NCBI GenBank assembly: GCA_046091165.1 | Contig: JBJTBE010000010.1 | Span: 1 to 16,915, forward strand | Length of the DNA: 16,915 nucleotides | Direction of reading: 5' to 3' | Source of the DNA: F1-60-MAGs163 sp046091165 | Lineage (GTDB): Bacteria > Actinomycetota > Thermoleophilia > Solirubrobacterales > Solirubrobacteraceae | Shown here: one piece after another, positions 16,701-16,915 of the stretch | How positions within the stretch are numbered: the stretch's first letter is position 1 | How the letters are laid out: every line of letters starts with the position of its first letter | Made by a program: the position numbers and the translations under genes | Notes under the pieces: model-generated | The model's input: the letters and a program-made list of their open reading frames with translations, nothing else | Databases searched by the model: none | What the model was told of the DNA's origin: nothing

Positions 16701-16763
16701 ATCCGCGCCGCCGGCGAGAAGGCCGGCGTGCGGGTCCCGTACCAGAACGGCCTCTGGCCGTAG
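7635..16763 (+). CDS. Giant secreted repeat protein with C-type lectin-like domain and Ig-like repeats
   Basis: The product is about 3042 residues. Order: signal peptide (1-30); a beta-rich segment (about 33-135); a C-type lectin-like domain (about 138-280); seven type A Ig-like repeats (298-1011); a propeller-like insert (1012-1283); seven more type A repeats (1284-1991); eight type B Ig-like repeats (1992-2672); and a 370-residue C-terminal region. Type A resembles the bacterial Ig-like domains with FSExVSGxxxxDF and VTDAAGNxGP motifs. There is no LPxTG motif, terminal membrane helix, S-layer or choline-binding repeat. The likely role is a cell-surface or matrix adhesin, inferred from domain make-up. 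ATG 7635 is chosen because AGGTCAGGA precedes it and the signal peptide follows directly; ATG 7602 and TTG 7590 are alternatives. It lies after a terminator and so has its own transcript. Confidence 0.9.
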   Translation: MAAWTRRLALRSLTASLIAVAGVSAAPAIASATTGSVALPSSMTIGTGSWTPVSSAGTTPAAADLTGTLRAIVVGTNATVKVGTTTGLTQPTGYTNWTTGATEIAFTGSLADINTALATLSVKGTATGSGSVGVYVVPNGCGPFNPTTGNYYRFTSAVVGDYSSARAYARGLACNGLGGYLASINSSAEMSFQMDKVSNGDGMLGGRKAGGGWTWFDGPAGLSGTPVTYFAGSWCSGEPNNYGGNEVIIWHTYRGCWNDSPENTSGTNYSQPMYIEYGGITGQTPDQEATGTISMSVDGTKPTASWSTTPSSPASANPLAYTLTFSKEVSGLTAGDLTNAGTATGCVLTPASASGTVINVSVSGCSSTGTVIARLAADSVTDPLGNTGPASRLSATSVTIDRTAPTVTWGSAPSSPTSASSLTFPITFSETASGIVAGDFTNAGSATGCSFAPSAASGTTVNVVVTGCSEGTVIPRIAAGSVTDAAGNSGPATAQAAGTGTVDRPAPVPTWGSAPPTPTSATTLTWGISFSESVSGIAAADFNNAGTATGCVFTPSAASGTSINVVVTGCSATGTVTPRLLAGGVADAAGNTAPASALNAGTVTVDRTAPTVSWTSPPASPSNSASITYSITFSEEVSGIAAGDFTNIGSAVGCVFTPSAATGTSITLVASGCGAGTVQPRLAANSITDTAGNTGPALISDGSLVTIDRTAPTVTWGATPSSPTNLASLTFPINFSETVVGVVAGDFTNAGTATGCSFAPSTSTGTTINIVVSGCGTGTVIPRLAADGVSDAAGNTAPPTALNAGTVTVDRTPATVSWTSSPASPTSSAILVWSLSFSETVSGIAAADFSNAGTATGCIFTPSAAMAASINLTVSNCSNGTVIPVLAANGVLDPVNNPSPSSASTAPAVSRDSTAPTVSATTPASNGSPGDLVYTFTFSEEIAGLASGDFSNTSNATGCSFTPSSSTGTVITVTASGCSAGGVAIRLAAGSVTDLAGNTGPATAYTGTVVRNGARSQPNFKINSLGASPYTLRTGISSFTGDDRGGIAITTQKVFVGGDASLGSFNLSDLGSPAAAVAGPAPSWWDGLVSDLRARKAYSFDGPNYASGNGAGGTITGLTELDPTTGQRTLNKVTLSQPLTVSGTNGIFSGYGRVVIWDSGNNRVYDIEMPSGTVDDLGVRSVPAGKVASEAPSGSSWGTAEYFDGQLYLNYVETSTRIVRMRVSDGVTTTLGSFPSGLGDMASFTVDPSTNRWYFRFETASSTFSGGGDENVGFSVASFTTGPGATWGTAPSSPNNASSLTFPITFSDTVSGVASGDFSNLGTATGCSITPSAASGTLISVSVSGCSEGTVQLRLAANSVTDANGNPGPSTATDSGTVTIDRTAPTAAWSGTPATPTSSATQAWTLTFSESVSGVTSGDFTNAGTATGCTFTPSGSSGTTFTVTASGCGDGTVAPRLAASAASDAAGNAAPASPADGGTVTVDRSGPVGTWGSAPSSPTNAGSLTFPISFNETASGIASGDFTNAGSATGCTFTPSAPSGTSISVVASGCSEGTVQPRLASGAVTDALGNTGPASAATATSVTVDRSAPTATWGSSPASPTNASSLTFPLSFGESASGIDSGDFTNAGTATGCAFTPSATGGTSIDVVASGCSEGTVQPRLASGGVTDAAGNTGPSSAATATSVTVDRTAPTVSWGSAPSSPNNAASLTFPVTFSENVSGITSGDFTNAGTATGCVFTPSAASGTSVDVVASGCSEGTVQVQLAAGATADAAGNAGPAIAASSGAVTVDRTAPTATWTSPPTSPNNSSSITFAVSFSEMVSGIASGDFSNAGTATGCTFTPGASSGSLVSVVVTGCSDGTLAPVLQAGAITDLGGNAGPGVPASSGSIVVDRTAPTAAFTVVPTSPTRASSLSWTLAFSESVAGISASDFSNAGTATGCQFAVSASAGTSVNITATGCAEGSVELRMAAGSVTDGANAGPASATTAASVSVDRTAPATPVISGLPAQATSATAETVTFTGGEPGLSYECSLDGGAWAPCFSPESLTGLAEGGHAFRVRSTDAAGNTGPVASRSWSVDLTPPNLAPTATGMPTGTTSSSSLNPTISGEAGNTLMCQLDGAGWVRCTSLLPVTGLADGPHTLEARQQDPAGNNGPVASWVWAVDTAPPANPPQAGGGPASTSDNTPTFTFTGDAGNTFQCQVDSGAWTACTSPFTTPTLPDGNHTVKFRQVDGAGNTGPVETVSFTVDTQAPPEVGVSGIPPSPTNSQSASLTLTGSAGATIECRVDGGSWASCTSPLSLTGLAEGNHTVVLRQTGSNGVVSAETTIRWAVDLTPPTYAPGVVDRPDLETNATTAGFDLAAIAPDTLQCRLDGGSWGPCPSPLQYTGLADGNHTLEARARDQAGNTGPVSTVNWNIDRTPPSNQPTVLSVPSGTVADATADVSFGVDPGTTAQCSLDGATWQPCVSPLSLTGLADGSHTLRIRLVDAAGNAGPEIASTWAVDTTGPAAPTVTGVPTGTTATADLNASFTGEPGGSFECQLDGGSWTACTSPFTESGLTDGSHIFKVRQIDSLGNVGTARTSSWTVDTTAPSSAPSLGSGPAEGSSVTDTTPTFEFSGAPAGESYQCRIDGGAWAACTSPFTLPELALGSHSFEARLVDAAGNTGPVTRRDFEVVAPPAPPSSDRPRLVDSTPEVSGEGEVLTRVACDSPRPCRVTLSINIGGVSVAAGEGTIPAGQTGTIPVELPESLQARLAREGSITITVRSVIEVEGSRVETETSFRITAPPAREARNWRVKPSSNGDARFSASCEGTLSSRCDGTLTLYDASTFDTGTATSAAASKKVVVATAKLAGPSGKPIVVTAKLNAEGRKRLRRNGYLKIRPLVEFTGATASGQPAPYRINAMTTARWIRAALAAVESGGDVRKDLNRLLDRARGGSVIFSDAERTMARNIIPRRVRTLGAVKALPKEPSQVRGARSLAVCSMERSLAAGQEYRRYFATGSYRRYVKGSVHSHNATNCKDGFLARIRAAGEKAGVRVPYQNGLWP
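8047..8475 (+). other. C-type lectin-like domain of the giant protein
   Basis: Residues about 138-280 show the C-type lectin fold signature: YRFTSAVVGDYSSARAYA as strand and first helix, GYLASINSSAEMSF as the second helix, WTWFDGPAG, then GEPNN (Glu238-Pro239-Asn240), GGNE (Glu245) and CWND (Asn258, Asp259). EPN plus WND are the residues that bind calcium and, in known lectins, favour mannose-type sugars. Cysteines at 141, 174, 235 and 256 could form two disulfides, though the last lies before WND rather than after it. Sugar binding is inferred, not shown. Confidence 0.8.
8526..10667 (+). repeat. First block of seven type A Ig-like repeats
   Basis: Seven tandem units start at about 8526, 8835, 9141, 9450, 9756, 10062 and 10368, with lengths of 309, 306, 309, 306, 306, 306 and about 300 bases. 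Each begins near DRTAPTVxW, then has a Ser/Pro-rich turn, a FSExVSG strand, DFTNAGTATGC, a Ser/Gly-rich turn, a second Cys in SGCxxGTV, RLAAxSVTDAAGN and GPA. The two cysteines per unit probably form a disulfide inside each domain. Unit 7 is the most diverged. Confidence 0.88.
10668..11483 (+). other. Beta-propeller-like insert between repeat blocks
   Basis: Residues about 1012-1283 break the repeat array exactly at a unit boundary. The segment has no cysteine and a different composition, richer in Tyr, Trp, Arg and Lys. It holds several strand-turn-strand stretches, such as GGIAITTQKVFVGG, GRVVIWDSGNNRVYDIEM, EYFDGQLYLNYVETSTRIVRM and FTVDPSTNRWYFRF, typical of propeller blades. The exact family is not recognised; six short blades would fit the length. 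Confidence 0.5.
11484..13607 (+). repeat. Second block of seven type A Ig-like repeats
   Basis: Units start at about 11484, 11775, 12081, 12387, 12693, 12999 and 13305. Lengths are 291, then five of 306, then 303 bases. They carry the same motifs as the first block. Units at 12081, 12387 and 12693 are nearly identical in the VASGCSEGTVQ region at exact 306-base spacing. The last unit lacks the usual GN in its VTDGANAGPA ending. Confidence 0.88.
13608..15650 (+). repeat. Eight type B Ig-like repeats
   Basis: Units start at about 13608, 13863, 14118, 14370, 14622, 14877, 15132 and 15384. Seven are 252 or 255 bases and the last is about 267. Each opens with DxTxP, then has a CxLDGGxWxxCxSP core with two cysteines, LTGLADGxHTLxxRxxDxAGNTGPV and a closing WxV strand. 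The unit at 14370 has lost the AGN motif. This two-Cys type is common in large secreted proteins of bacteria and phages. Confidence 0.87.
15651..16763 (+). other. C-terminal region of the giant protein
   Basis: Residues about 2673-3042 begin with a Pro-rich linker and continue as beta-rich segments with paired cysteines (ACDSPRPCRV, CEGTLSSRCDGTLTLYD), a style frequent in secreted actinobacterial proteins. From about residue 2903 the sequence becomes helical and strongly basic (TARWIRAALAAVE, DLNRLLDRARGG, RYFATGSYRRYVKG), with C2978 and C3015 and a HSHN segment. No known anchor is seen. The region could be a retention or binding module, but I cannot name a family. Confidence 0.6.
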
Positions 16764-16776
16764 GCCGGTCCTTCCG

Positions 16777-16788
16777 CGCCCGTGGGCG
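16777..16788. terminator. Possible bidirectional terminator hairpin
   Basis: CGCC-CGTG-GGCG forms a short GC stem in the 35-base gap between two convergent genes. There is no T tract on either side, so this is a weak candidate. Confidence 0.25.
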
Positions 16789-16798
16789 GGCGGCGCCG

Positions 16799-16915
16799 CT
16801 AGAAGTCTTCGGGGAGGATCAGGTCCTGCTCGAGGGCGCGGGCGAAGCGTTCGATCTCGAGCTCGGCGTTGTCGCTGGCCAGCCTGACCATCGAGAGTTC
16901 GACCAGCGCGCGGGC
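16799..16915 (-). CDS. C-terminal end of an unidentified minus-strand gene
   Basis: Reading the minus strand from the right edge gives 38 residues with no stop until TAG at 16799-16801. The visible part, including LVELSMVRLASDNAELE and ending DLILPEDF, looks like a helical, acidic C-terminus with codon use typical of real genes here (G or C at almost every third position). The rest of the gene lies outside the window. It is convergent with the giant gene, 35 bases away. The family cannot be recognised from so short a piece. Confidence 0.6.
   Translation of the reverse strand, partial: ARALVELSMVRLASDNAELEIERFARALEQDLILPEDF

Overview
The window is high-GC, densely packed bacterial DNA with one long run of plus-strand genes, one very large plus-strand gene, and the end of a minus-strand gene at the right edge. 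The gene content suggests a high-GC actinobacterium, most plausibly of the Thermoleophilia/Rubrobacteria kind. The hints are a Bacillus-type split cytochrome bc complex with a cytochrome c fused to subunit IV, C5-pathway haem genes, menaquinone genes, and a huge repeat-rich secreted protein. This assignment is inference; no rRNA or phylogenetic marker is present.

Bases 1-7521 hold nine genes in one direction with tiny gaps or overlaps. They are the end of hemB, a two-domain AhbA/AhbB-type siroheme decarboxylase-like protein, hemL, an unrecognised helical protein, then qcrA (Rieske), qcrB (cytochrome b6-like) and qcrC (subunit IV plus cytochrome c), then a ubiE/menG methyltransferase and a long-chain polyprenyl diphosphate synthase. 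Most are likely translationally coupled (4-base GTGA/ATGA overlaps at 2967, 5077 and 6538). The set makes biochemical sense: tetrapyrrole precursor synthesis, the haem-containing menaquinol:cytochrome c oxidoreductase that uses the product, and the last steps of its quinone substrate. A strong hairpin followed by a T-rich tract at 7545-7578 closes this run.

Bases 7635-16763 are a single reading frame for a secreted protein of about 3042 residues. In order it has a signal peptide, a short beta-rich segment, a C-type lectin-like domain with EPN and WND motifs, seven roughly 102-residue Ig-like repeats (type A), a roughly 270-residue beta-propeller-like insert, seven more type A repeats, eight roughly 84-residue Ig-like repeats of a second kind (type B), and a 370-residue C-terminal region with no recognisable anchor. 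It looks like a giant surface or matrix adhesin. The regular repeat spacing (mostly exactly 306 bases) and near-identical repeat segments point to internal duplication.

The last bases hold the C-terminal end of a convergent minus-strand gene. I found no tRNA, rRNA, CRISPR array or insertion sequence.
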